A stretch of 24,656 bases of DNA from AP-16 sp036395835 (GTDB taxonomy: Bacteria > Pseudomonadota > Alphaproteobacteria > Rhizobiales > Xanthobacteraceae): the NCBI GenBank assembly GCA_036395835.1, contig DASWCW010000081.1, positions 1 to 24,656 of the forward strand. The letters are read 5' to 3'. The notes under the pieces are model-generated. The model had not been told where the DNA came from and made no database searches. It saw only the letters and a list, made by a program, of their open reading frames with translations. Position numbers and translations under genes: made by a program. This document shows positions 17,299-24,656 of the stretch, piece after piece (within the stretch, counting starts at the first letter, position 1; each line of letters opens with the position of its first letter).

Positions 17299-17315
17299 GA
17301 GAGCTTGTTGTTTGT

Positions 17316-18296
17316 TCAGCCGAACCGAACGACCTTGCGGGCCGCCGCCGTGACGCGGTCGACCGACGGCAGATAATGCTGCTCGAGCCGAGGCAACGGC
17401 ACGATGGTGTCGTAGCCGGTGACGCGCTCGATCGGCGCCAAGAGCGACAGGAGTCCGCGCTCGGCGATCAGGGCGGCAATTTCCGCGCCGAACCCGGCGG
17501 TTCGCGCCGCCTCGTGCACGATGACGCAGCGTCCGGTCTTCGCCACCGAGGCCAAGATCGTCTCCTCATCGTAGGGCTTGAGCGTGGCGAGATCGATCAC
17601 CTCCGCGGCGATGCCCTCGTCTGCGAGCGCGTCGGCGGCCGCGAGCGTCTCCTTGAGCATCGCGCCCCAGGCGATCAATGTCACGTCACGGCCTTCCCGA
17701 AGCACGAAGGCGACGTCGAGCGGCAAAGCCTCGCCGTCGTCCTCGACCTCGCCTTTCACGGCCCGATAGATCCGGGTCGGCTCGAGAAACACCACCGGAT
17801 CGGGATCGCGGATCGCGGCAAGCAGCAGGCCGTAGGCGCGCTCGGGCGAAGACGGCACCACCACGCGCAACCCAGGGATATGCGCGAGCATGACTTCGGT
17901 GCTTTCCGAATGGTGCTCGGGCGCGCGAATCCCGGCGCCGTAGGGCGTGCGCAGGACCATCGGACACGCGAGGCGTCCCTGGGTGCGATGACGCAGCCGC
18001 GAAGCGTGGTTCACCAGCTGATCGATGCACGGATACAGGAAACCCATGAACTGGATCTCGCCGATCGGCCTGAGGCCTTGCGCCGCCATGCCGACGCACA
18101 AGCCGCTGATCAGCAGCTCGGCGAGCGGCGTGTCGAGCACGCGCTCGGATCCGAAACGTTGCTGCAGCCCGGCGGTCGCGCGAAACACCCCGCCGTTGAC
18201 CCCGACGTCCTCGCCGAGCACCACGACGTTGTCGTCCTCGTCCATGGCTCGCGCGAGCGCCAGGTTGACGGCTTCGACCAGGGTGAGCTCAGGCAT
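17316..18296 (-). CDS. 2-oxoacid dehydrogenase E1 component, beta subunit
   Basis: The 326-residue transketolase-like subunit has a typical start, LTLVEAVNLALARAMDEDDNVVVLGEDVG, shown here in part as VVVLGEDVG. RVLDTPLAE and the FMGFLYPCIDQL segment follow, and GAGIRAPEHHSES holds the histidine pair of the active site. With E1 alpha it forms the alpha2beta2 thiamine-dependent decarboxylase. ATG 18296 overlaps the end of the E1 alpha gene by 8 nt, so the two are probably translationally coupled. The longer in-frame extension upstream is E1 alpha shadow. Confidence 0.92.
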   Translation of the reverse strand: MPELTLVEAVNLALARAMDEDDNVVVLGEDVGVNGGVFRATAGLQQRFGSERVLDTPLAELLISGLCVGMAAQGLRPIGEIQFMGFLYPCIDQLVNHASRLRHRTQGRLACPMVLRTPYGAGIRAPEHHSESTEVMLAHIPGLRVVVPSSPERAYGLLLAAIRDPDPVVFLEPTRIYRAVKGEVEDDGEALPLDVAFVLREGRDVTLIAWGAMLKETLAAADALADEGIAAEVIDLATLKPYDEETILASVAKTGRCVIVHEAARTAGFGAEIAALIAERGLLSLLAPIERVTGYDTIVPLPRLEQHYLPSVDRVTAAARKVVRFG

Positions 18297-19389
18297 CGGG
18301 GCCTGGCTCCAACGCTCGGCGCTGGCCCGCATAAGCGGCCGGCAGTTCCGCATAAAGGTGGTCGAACATGGTCTGCGGCTCGCGCGGGACGGTCGCGAGA
18401 TAACGCTCCACCGCAGCCTCCACGCGCTCCTGGCACTCGGCGACGAGCTGCTCCTCCTCCGCCTTGGCCCACGCCTTGCGGCCGACCAGATACGAGCGCA
18501 ATCGCGCGATCGGCTCCTCCTTCCAGCGCGCCTGAACTTCCTCGGGGGGCCGATAGCGTGCGGCGTCGTCGGCCGTGGTATGGTCGCCGAGCCGATAGGT
18601 GACGGCCTCGATCAAACGTGGCCCGCCGCCCGCTCGGGCAGCCGCGATCGCCTCCTCGGCGGCGGCCCGCACGGCAATCACGTCGTTGCCGTCCACCTGC
18701 TCGCCCTCAAACCCGGCGGCGATCGCCTTCTGGGCCAGGGTCGCGGACGCGGTCTGCAGCTTCAGCGGCACGCTGATGGCCCATTGATTGTTGTTGGCGA
18801 CGAAGACGAGCGGCAGCTTCCAAACGCCGGCGAAATTCATCGCCTCCCAGACGTCGCCCTTCGAAGTGGCGCCGTCGCCGAAGAAGCACACCGCGACGCG
18901 GGGCTGCTTGCGGAGCCGGAACGCATAGGCGACGCCGGCGGCATGCGGCGCCTGTGATCCGACCGGGACGCAGAACGGAAAATCCTGCGGCGGACCGGAA
19001 GAGCGATTGCCGCGCTCATCGCCGCCCCAGTACAGCAGGATCTCCTCCATCTTGACGCCGCGCCAGAGCAGCGCGGCGTTGTCCCGGTAGGACGGCAACA
19101 GCACGTCCTCCTCGCGCATGGCGCTGGCGACCCCGATCGACACCGCTTCCTGCCCCAATGAAACCGCGTAGGTGCCGAGCCTCCCGGTGCGTTGCAGCGC
19201 CACGGCTTTGAGGTCGAACGTGCGGGTGAGCACCATGCCGCGATAGAGCGCGAGCAGCAGGTCCGTGTCGGAAGCGAAGCTCGGCAGCGGCCGCAAAGGC
19301 TTGCCGTCCGGCGCGAGATAGCTGCGGCGGCGCACTTCGAAGCGGGCGATTACAGGAAAATCCTGGTCCGCGGTCGGCCTGTCGTCCAT
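18289..19389 (-). CDS. 2-oxoacid dehydrogenase E1 component, alpha subunit
   Basis: The 366-residue subunit carries the thiamine diphosphate motif: GDG at 171-173 and the closing NN near 200 in VFVANNNQWAIS. It also has the YRDNA segment at 101-105 and the regulatory-loop-like YRLGDHTTADDA. It decarboxylates a 2-oxoacid and passes the acyl group to E2 lipoate. The resemblance is to the Bacillus PdhA/BkdA-type E1 alpha rather than to the single-chain AceE. ATG 19389 is preferred over the in-frame TTG at 19404, since AAGGAG lies 6 nt upstream of the ATG. It leads the operon; the E3 (lipoamide dehydrogenase) gene is not in the window. Confidence 0.92.
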   Translation of the reverse strand: MDDRPTADQDFPVIARFEVRRRSYLAPDGKPLRPLPSFASDTDLLLALYRGMVLTRTFDLKAVALQRTGRLGTYAVSLGQEAVSIGVASAMREEDVLLPSYRDNAALLWRGVKMEEILLYWGGDERGNRSSGPPQDFPFCVPVGSQAPHAAGVAYAFRLRKQPRVAVCFFGDGATSKGDVWEAMNFAGVWKLPLVFVANNNQWAISVPLKLQTASATLAQKAIAAGFEGEQVDGNDVIAVRAAAEEAIAAARAGGGPRLIEAVTYRLGDHTTADDAARYRPPEEVQARWKEEPIARLRSYLVGRKAWAKAEEEQLVAECQERVEAAVERYLATVPREPQTMFDHLYAELPAAYAGQRRALEPGPDA

Positions 19390-19742
19390 GCCCCGCTCCT
19401 TCAAGCCCCCGCGCTCAGCGAACCGCGACCCGATCCGAGAATGATGGCGCGCCGCGTCACGATAACACGCCGCGCGACAGGTTTTCGATGCGTTCGCCAG
19501 GATTTATCCAGGAAGAGCATCGGCGGCTCGATTCGGCATCAACCCCGCCGGGGCCGACAACCACGGGCCCGGCGCCGAGGTTCCCGATGCGCGATTGCTG
19601 TGGAGGAATGGGTGAGATCGCCGGCCCGCGCAATATCTCCAAGAAATCGTCCAAGTTTCGTCACAAGCGGCCGGCATAGCCTGCCGCGGCGCCGCGTGCG
19701 GGAACACGCCGCGGGAGAGCCGACCCGGCACGCAGGCGGAAA
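19390..19742. other. Divergent intergenic region, no gene seen
   Basis: These 353 nt lie between the leftward 2-oxoacid dehydrogenase operon and the rightward small secreted protein. They are G/C-rich with scattered short palindromes and a GGATTTATCC element around 19500. I could not recognise a promoter or a regulator site with confidence. The short open frames inside have no recognisable features. Confidence 0.5.
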
Positions 19743-20171
19743 ATGGCATCGTCCATCGCTTCACTGCTTATCCCCGCTGCCTTGTTTCTGGGAGGCCCAG
19801 CGGCTCCGCATGCGACCTATGAGCAAGGTCTGTTCTGCGACAGCGTCGAGTTCGTCGCGTCCATCGTGCAAATCGCCGATCGCGGCGGTGATCCCTACAA
19901 AGCCGTAAGCGATCTCAATCGTACGCTGGACCGCAAGGCCTGCTTCTACACCAACAATGTCGACGTGCTCATGGCAGTCGGACGTTTTCAACGGGCGATT
20001 GCCGCCAACAGCACGACCTATGGAATTTATGAAGTGTACATTTCGGCGGTCGGTCATCAGACGACCGAGATCGGCAGCCTGGCGTGGAAATTCTCACGTC
20101 CTATGGTGATGTACACGCTGCGCGAGGCTCCCGCCCGCGACTCGGCGGAGATAGGCAAGCCGAGCCACTGA
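19743..20171 (+). CDS. Small secreted protein of unknown function
   Basis: A 142-residue protein of no family I recognise. The first 24 residues (hydrophobic LLIPAALFLGG, ending near PHA) look like a Sec signal peptide. The mature part has two cysteines (32 and 67) that could form a disulfide, and an even mix of polar residues with no further membrane segment. AGGCGG a few nucleotides before ATG 19743 is a fair ribosome binding site. It stands alone between the dehydrogenase operon and the crotonase gene. It is probably periplasmic. Confidence 0.65.
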   Translation: MASSIASLLIPAALFLGGPAAPHATYEQGLFCDSVEFVASIVQIADRGGDPYKAVSDLNRTLDRKACFYTNNVDVLMAVGRFQRAIAANSTTYGIYEVYISAVGHQTTEIGSLAWKFSRPMVMYTLREAPARDSAEIGKPSH

Positions 20172-20203
20172 AGACCAACCTCTAACCGCCATCGGCGCCG
20201 CTT

Positions 20204-20257
20204 CCCGGTGATTTCCGGGTCGCGTTGCGTGCCGCCCTCCGGAATTTCCCGGTCGCG
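20204..20257. repeat. Near-identical 14-bp direct repeat with a hairpin
   Basis: ATTTCCGGGTCGCG (20211-20224) and ATTTCCCGGTCGCG (20244-20257) differ at one base and are 33 nt apart. The first copy also forms a CCCGG/CCGGG stem with 20204-20208. The region sits 100-150 nt before the crotonase gene and could be an operator or the end of the preceding transcript. Confidence 0.4.
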
Positions 20258-20361
20258 AGCGCGGGCCGCTAGCATCTCGCCCTCTCCTGTGCAGCACGGT
20301 CCAGAACATTCGGTTATGCTTGGCTCGCAATTCCGCACCCATACAGGGGAAGGAGCCGTCC

Positions 20362-21171
20362 ATGACCGACCGCTACGCCCAATATCAGCGGCTTGAGTTC
20401 GATCGCCCGCACCCGCGCGTCCTGCGCATCACCATGCACAATCCGGGCCGGCTCAACTCCGCGGATGCGACCATGCATCGCGAGCTCGTCGAAATCTGGC
20501 GCGACATCGACGCCGACGCCGGGGTCTCCGCCGCCATCCTGACCGGGGCCGGCAAGGCGTTCTCGGCCGGCGGTGACTTCGACATGATCGGCAATATCAT
20601 CAACGACTTTTCCACGCGCGCCGGCGCCTGGAAAGAAGCGCGCGATCTCGTCTACAACCTGGTCAATTGCTCGAAGCCCGTGGTCAGCGCCATGCGCGGT
20701 CCCGCGGTCGGAGCGGGCCTGGTCTGCGGACTGCTGGCCGATATCTCGATCGCCAGCAAGGACGCTCGCATCATCGACGGTCATACCAGGCTCGGCGTCG
20801 CCGCCGGGGACCATGCCGCGATCGTCTGGCCGCTGCTGTGCGGCATGGCGAAGGCCAAGTACCACTTGCTGCTGTGCGAGCCGTTGTCGGGAACCGAAGC
20901 CGAGCGCATCGGGCTGATTTCGCTCGCGGTGGACGATGCGGAACTCGACGGCAAGGCCCTCGAGATCGCGACCCGACTCGCCGAGGGCGCTCCCAACGCC
21001 ATCCGCTGGACCAAATACGCGCTCAACAATTGGCTACGAGCCGCCGGGCCCATCTTCGACACCTCGCTGGCGCTGGAGTTTCTCGGATTCTCGAGCCCCG
21101 ACGTCACGGAAGGCCTCGCTTCGCATCGCGAGAAGCGCAAGCCCCGTTTCCGGCCGGACAGCCCGCTCTAG
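20362..21171 (+). CDS. Crotonase (enoyl-CoA hydratase/isomerase) family protein
   Basis: The 269-residue crotonase-fold protein has the acyl-CoA oxyanion segments FSAGGDFD at 67-74 and GPAVGAGL near 113-120, plus the GTEAERIGLISLAVDD segment near 177-192. In canonical hydratases the two catalytic glutamates lie at the positions occupied here by Val121 and His141, so plain hydratase activity is doubtful and the true reaction unknown. A conserved GDHAAIVWPLLCG stretch suggests a distinct subfamily. ATG 20362 was chosen since GGGGAAGGAG lies 6 nt upstream; the open frame 14 codons longer has no such signal. It is preceded by a 190-nt gap with a direct repeat and followed 145 nt later by the phosphorylase gene. 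Confidence 0.88.
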   Translation: MTDRYAQYQRLEFDRPHPRVLRITMHNPGRLNSADATMHRELVEIWRDIDADAGVSAAILTGAGKAFSAGGDFDMIGNIINDFSTRAGAWKEARDLVYNLVNCSKPVVSAMRGPAVGAGLVCGLLADISIASKDARIIDGHTRLGVAAGDHAAIVWPLLCGMAKAKYHLLLCEPLSGTEAERIGLISLAVDDAELDGKALEIATRLAEGAPNAIRWTKYALNNWLRAAGPIFDTSLALEFLGFSSPDVTEGLASHREKRKPRFRPDSPL

Positions 21172-21264
21172 GGTCGACCGGCGGGGAACAGCCGCGCGAC
21201 TGGCGCATTCGCCGCACATCCTGTTAACTCCGGCGCGGCCTTCCGCGGGGGGCGCAGTGCGCCG

Positions 21265-21285
21265 GCAATTCAGTTGCAATTCAGT
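21265..21285 (+). promoter_or_regulatory. Tandem 10-bp direct repeat before the phosphorylase gene
   Basis: GCAATTCAGT occurs at 21265-21274 and again at 21276-21285, an 11-bp period that puts both copies on the same face of the helix. It lies 32-52 nt before the phosphorylase ATG, as expected for a regulator site. The identity of any regulator is unknown. Confidence 0.45.
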
Positions 21286-21316
21286 GTGTGCGATCGACGC
21301 AGCAAGCTGAGGTCGA

Positions 21317-23014
21317 ATGCCCATGATTGAGCTCACTCGATATTTGCGTACGACCCGCGTTGCGTATTTCTCAATGGAAATCGGCATTCGTCCCGAGATC
21401 CATACCTATTCCGGCGGGTTGGGGGTCCTTGCCGGTGACGCGGCGCGGTCGGCTGCGGATCTCGATCTTCCGATCGTCTTCGTCACGCTCGTCAGCCGCG
21501 AGGGCTATCTGCGCCAGGAGATCGACCCGGAAGGCAATCAGATCGACTGCCCGGATCCCTGGAAGCCCGAGGATTACACGCGGCCGGTCGGGGCCATGGT
21601 CGCAGTGGCGATCGAAGGCCGCGCGGTGTGGATCCGGCCTTGGCTCTACGAGCTGCAATCGCCGCTCGGACGGCAAGTCCCGATCATTCTTCTGGATACC
21701 AACGTCGCCGAAAACGATCCGCAGGACCGCGCCATCACCAACCGGCTCTACGGGGGAAACGAGATCGACCGGATCAAACAGGAGATCGTCCTGGGCATCG
21801 GCGGCGAGCGAATGCTGCGCGCGCTCGGCTTCGCGGTCAGGACCTATCACCTGAATGAAGGCCATGCCGCGTTCCTGGCGCTGTCGCTGCTGCTCCGGCA
21901 CCGCCAGAACGCGACCGACATCGCTGGCCCGCTGAGCTACGACATCGATCGGGTCCGACAACAATGCGTGTTCACCACCCATACTCCCGTCGAGGCCGGG
22001 CACGATCGCTTCAAGTACGATGAGGTTCGCCGGGTGCTCGGAGACGTCATCGAGCTCGATCAACTCAAGCTGCTGGCGGGCACCGATCATCTGAACATGA
22101 CCCGCCTGGCATTGACTTTGAGCGCCTACGTGAACGGCGTGGCGCGCAGGCATGCAGAGACCGCCCAAAACATGTTTCCCGAGCATCACGTCCGTGCCGT
22201 CACCAATGGAGCGCATGTTCCGACTTGGATGCACCCGCGGATCGCGGCGCTGTTCGAGCGCGTGGCGCCTCACTGGGCCAGTGAGCCGGTCAGCTTGGTC
22301 AAGGCCGACGAGATCCCTGACGAGGCGCTGTGGTCCGCGCATCAGCAGGCCAAAAGCGAGCTGATCGCCGAGATCGCTCGGGTCACCGGCGTCGCGATGA
22401 GGCCGGACGTGCCGCTGCTCGGCTTCGCCAGGCGGATGACCGGGTACAAGCGACCGGATCTGCTGTTCAGCGATATCGAGCTCCTGCGCGTCATCCACAA
22501 GCGGCATCCGTTTCAGATCGTGATGGCGGGCAAAGCCCACCCACGCGACCAGGAGGGCAAGGTGCTGATCCGCGCCGTTCATGCACATATGCGCGAGCTC
22601 AAGGAGATTTCGGTCGCGTTCCTGCCCAATTACAACATGGGTCTGGCCGCCAAGCTCATCTCGGGAACCGACGTGTGGCTGAACACGCCGCTGCCGCCCT
22701 TCGAAGCCTCCGGGACCAGCGGCATGAAGGCCGCCTTCAACGGCGTGCTGAACTTCAGCGCGCTCGACGGATGGTGGCTCGAGGGTTGGGACGAAGGCGT
22801 GACCGGGTGGGCCATTGGGGCCGACTGGAGTGTCGCTGCCGCCCACGCTGCGGACTTCTATCAAAAGCTCGGCGATACCGTGCTGCCGCTCTACTATGGG
22901 AACCGCTCTCACTGGATCTGGATGATGAAGCAATCGATCGCCAAGATCGGCTCGGTATTCAACAGTCAGCGGATGATGCGCCGCTACGCTACGGAGGCCT
23001 ACGTACGCTCCTGA
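21317..23014 (+). CDS. glgP: Alpha-glucan (glycogen/maltodextrin) phosphorylase, short form
   Basis: A 565-residue pyridoxal-phosphate enzyme that releases glucose-1-phosphate from alpha-1,4-glucans in the cytoplasm. It lacks the long N-terminal extension of the 800-residue glycogen phosphorylases and fits the short prokaryotic type. Signatures are AYFSMEIGIRPEIHTYSGGLG at the start (in parts AYFSMEIG and SGGLGVLAGD), the HLNEGHAAF segment, GFARRMTGYKRPDLL, and the cofactor lysine 471 in GTSGMKAAFNG. The start could also be ATG 21323; GAGG lies 4 nt before 21317. No other glycogen gene is in the window, and two identical 10-bp repeats lie just upstream. A neighbouring sugar importer suggests, but does not show, a role in maltodextrin use. 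Confidence 0.92.
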   Translation: MPMIELTRYLRTTRVAYFSMEIGIRPEIHTYSGGLGVLAGDAARSAADLDLPIVFVTLVSREGYLRQEIDPEGNQIDCPDPWKPEDYTRPVGAMVAVAIEGRAVWIRPWLYELQSPLGRQVPIILLDTNVAENDPQDRAITNRLYGGNEIDRIKQEIVLGIGGERMLRALGFAVRTYHLNEGHAAFLALSLLLRHRQNATDIAGPLSYDIDRVRQQCVFTTHTPVEAGHDRFKYDEVRRVLGDVIELDQLKLLAGTDHLNMTRLALTLSAYVNGVARRHAETAQNMFPEHHVRAVTNGAHVPTWMHPRIAALFERVAPHWASEPVSLVKADEIPDEALWSAHQQAKSELIAEIARVTGVAMRPDVPLLGFARRMTGYKRPDLLFSDIELLRVIHKRHPFQIVMAGKAHPRDQEGKVLIRAVHAHMRELKEISVAFLPNYNMGLAAKLISGTDVWLNTPLPPFEASGTSGMKAAFNGVLNFSALDGWWLEGWDEGVTGWAIGADWSVAAAHAADFYQKLGDTVLPLYYGNRSHWIWMMKQSIAKIGSVFNSQRMMRRYATEAYVRS

Positions 23015-23388
23015 CGGGGTCGCCAGCCCTGCCTGCCTCAACGGCACGGAGAGGATCGGCCGGTCCAGAGCCCCCCGCTACCCCCCGCCGCCGGGGCGCA
23101 GCCGCGGCGGTCCCATGACGCGTGGGCCGGCTCCTGCGGCTGGGCCCAAACAGGCTGGCGATTCATGCTAATTAGGGGTCCCGGACGGCAGGCCCTCTCC
23201 CGGCAAACCGGAAGGGGCTAGGATGACGGCATGAGGGACCCCGACAGCAGGCCGCAAGGCTCGCCCCCCGATCCGGCGCCCAAGGTTCGCGGAAGCTGTT
23301 CCGCCTTTCTTCATTGATTTAATTTGGTTTTTCACTTAACCGCCCCGGCAACCCATGTTGCGACCCCAACGAGGCCCTGCCACTGCCC
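23015..23388. other. Non-coding stretch with imperfect repeats
   Basis: These 374 nt hold G/C-rich stems such as CCGCCG/CGGCGG just after the phosphorylase. An imperfect direct repeat, AGGGGTCCCGGACGGCAGGCC (in short form GGTCCCGGACGGCAGG) at 23174-23194, matches 23234-23253 with three mismatches and one gap. The only small frame is 28 codons at 23231, unconvincing. It marks the switch from G/C-rich housekeeping genes to a gene of different composition. Confidence 0.5.
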
Positions 23389-24174
23389 ATGCCGACACGA
23401 AAGATACCCCAAGACCGCGCCCTTCGGCTAAGTCTCAAGGGGCGAATTGATCTCGCCAAGAAGCACATGGAATCCGTTGTCGCCCATGTGATTGAAGTGA
23501 TTGAGCTCAACGAGGCCAATCGGATTGTTTTCTACTCACCGGCACTGGCGGGGCAAATTCCCACGTCGTTCGCGGCAAATGCCTTCCATCAATTCAGCGA
23601 AGCGCTGTATCGCTACGAAATCGTCAGGTTGTGCGCCCTTTGGGATGGCTTCGACCTGCAGAAAAGAAATTTGCCTACGGTCGCGGCCCTAGTAAACGAC
23701 ACGGCAATCATTGACGAGCTCGTGGAGGAAACGCGTCGTCACTGGATCACAACCGGCACTCACGTCATGAACACATCAGAGGATCGGATTGAACGCGAGG
23801 CTGTTCGACAAGCTGTGGAAGCAAGCGAGCGCGACTTTGCTGATGAGCAAGGTGCCAAAGCCCGCAGGGACCTGCTCCAGACCATCGCCCGGACAGAGGA
23901 AACATTTAAGAGCCCTCTCCATGCAGCCATCGCCAACACCAGGGACAAACACCTAGCCCACGCCCTCGTAACAACCCGGCGCGAACGAAGTGGCGTGATA
24001 CCAAGGATGTTGCCCGGACACGAGGGTGCCCTTCTCCAAACGACCATGGAAATTGCAGAGCGGTTTTTCTGTTGGATAAACGGCAAGAGCTTCAGTTTCG
24101 AAAATTCCCGCTCGATCGCGCGCAAGAACGCTGAGGCTTTGTGGTGGGGCTGCAGGTTCCAGGTGCTAAGGTAG
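23389..24174 (+). CDS. HEPN-like protein, AbiU2-type candidate
   Basis: A 261-residue soluble, mostly alpha-helical protein. An RDKHLAH motif at 185-191 fits the HEPN consensus Arg-X4-6-His of RNase-type toxins and defence nucleases, and the early LCALWDGFDLQKRN region resembles the AbiU2-like HEPN group. If active it would cleave RNA in the cytoplasm during phage attack or act as a toxin. Family identity is from memory of motifs and not certain. Codon use is distinct: only 11 of the first 20 codons end in G or C, against 17 of 20 in the ABC ATPase gene, suggesting horizontal transfer. The ribosome binding site is weak. No antitoxin gene is seen directly beside it. Confidence 0.6.
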   Translation: MPTRKIPQDRALRLSLKGRIDLAKKHMESVVAHVIEVIELNEANRIVFYSPALAGQIPTSFAANAFHQFSEALYRYEIVRLCALWDGFDLQKRNLPTVAALVNDTAIIDELVEETRRHWITTGTHVMNTSEDRIEREAVRQAVEASERDFADEQGAKARRDLLQTIARTEETFKSPLHAAIANTRDKHLAHALVTTRRERSGVIPRMLPGHEGALLQTTMEIAERFFCWINGKSFSFENSRSIARKNAEALWWGCRFQVLR

Positions 24175-24522
24175 AACAGCGCCTTCAGGAGATGATCCTA
24201 CTCGCTGGCACGACCGAGAAGGCGACACGTTCAGATGCTCGTGGCACTCGGTCACGAGAATTGATGGAAATCATCCCGATAAACTTTCTTGGCCACATGC
24301 AATGTCAATCTTTTTTTGCATAATTGCTAAGTTTTGCAAGCCGCCCCGTCTTGTCACGGCTGCTCGGTTCCGGTGGAAGCGAGGTCATGTTTTGCGATTG
24401 CTGACGATCAAGGGAGTGCGGCAGCGGTTTGCCAATTCGGTTTAGCCCGCAAGTTGCGCGAGCGGTTGGGCGAAACGTGCGCAGATCCCGACGCGCCCGG
24501 CCCAGATGACCGGGGGTATGCC
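24175..24522. other. Mixed-composition intergenic DNA
   Basis: This stretch has a local AT-rich patch (24308-24330, with TTTTTTT) after the HEPN-like gene that might serve as a weak terminator, although no clear stem precedes it. A leftward 100-codon frame at 24305-24607 has no recognisable protein features. No RNA gene or mobile element is seen. Confidence 0.4.
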
Positions 24523-24656
24523 ATGCCGGCCCCCGAGAAGCGTTTTGCCGCTGATACCGTACTATCGCTGGCGCAATCGCGGCCCGTTTTCGGGGATTTG
24601 GTTGCATCTGTTGTTTGTCACAACCGATGTATGTTCTGCTTTATCATCGTCGAGGA
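24523..24656 (+). CDS. Possible partial gene running off the window, CX3CX2C motif
   Basis: From ATG 24523 a frame stays open for 44 codons to the window end. It contains CHNRCMFC (Cys32, Cys36, Cys39), the spacing used by radical SAM enzymes to bind their Fe-S cluster, followed by hydrophobic residues. GGGGG lies about 8 nt upstream. The frame is also open far upstream of this ATG, and long open frames are common in such G/C-rich DNA, so this may be chance. The start is a guess. Confidence 0.2.
   Translation, partial: MPAPEKRFAADTVLSLAQSRPVFGDLVASVVCHNRCMFCFIIVE

Noticed and set aside
19495..19515. GGATTTATCC element as an Lrp/BkdR site for the dehydrogenase operon
   Set aside because: The match to the Lrp consensus is poor at several fixed positions.
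21371..23047. 558-codon open frame on the minus strand
   Set aside because: Antisense to the phosphorylase gene, which has its cofactor lysine and full-length match.
23174..23253. Imperfect 20-bp repeat as a mobile element end or CRISPR remnant
   Set aside because: Only two imperfect copies, no target duplication, no transposase and no regular spacer.
24305..24607. 100-codon leftward open frame
   Set aside because: No recognisable motif, no clear ribosome binding site, and it conflicts with the tentative rightward frame at the window end.

Overview
The window reads as chromosome from a GC-rich alphaproteobacterium, most likely Hyphomicrobiales (Bradyrhizobium or Xanthobacteraceae style). 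The reasons are G/C-rich third codon positions, Tat-type solute-binding proteins, an orphan TrpX-like binding protein, a short alpha-glucan phosphorylase and compact operons. This placement is by gene style only; there is no rRNA or tRNA gene in the window to fix it.

Left block (about 100-6130). A leftward DUF547 protein that seems to have lost its C-terminus faces a rightward run: L-2-haloacid dehalogenase, DoxX-like membrane protein, radical SAM enzyme with a short auxiliary-cluster domain, family 2 glycosyltransferase and alpha/beta hydrolase. The gaps in this run are 9-56 nt. An orphan ABC substrate-binding protein follows 71 nt later. The block ends at a bidirectional terminator at 6132-6163. 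The five-gene run is the best candidate here for an uncharacterised pathway, because a radical SAM enzyme and a glycosyltransferase 9 nt apart suggest modification of a shared substrate.

Transport block (6165-15440). A leftward gltIJKL-type operon for acidic amino acids has its four genes in the same order as E. coli. Divergently, a complete family 1 (sugar or polyol type) ABC importer runs rightward: two tandemly duplicated Tat-exported binding proteins, two permeases and one MalK/UgpC-type ATPase. A YbaK-type aminoacyl-tRNA deacylase follows.

Central metabolism block (16198-23014). A leftward three-gene operon encodes E1 alpha, E1 beta and E2 of a 2-oxoacid dehydrogenase complex, without an E3 gene. 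Rightward come a small secreted protein of unknown function, a crotonase-family protein lacking both canonical catalytic glutamates, and a short-form alpha-glucan phosphorylase preceded by a 10-bp direct repeat with an 11-bp period.

Right end (23015-24656). A long non-coding stretch, then a gene of different base composition encoding a protein with a HEPN-type motif (AbiU2-like, possible defence or toxin function). The last 134 nt are an open frame running off the window that contains a radical-SAM-like CX3CX2C motif; this is tentative. No CRISPR array, rRNA, tRNA, transposase or phage gene was seen.
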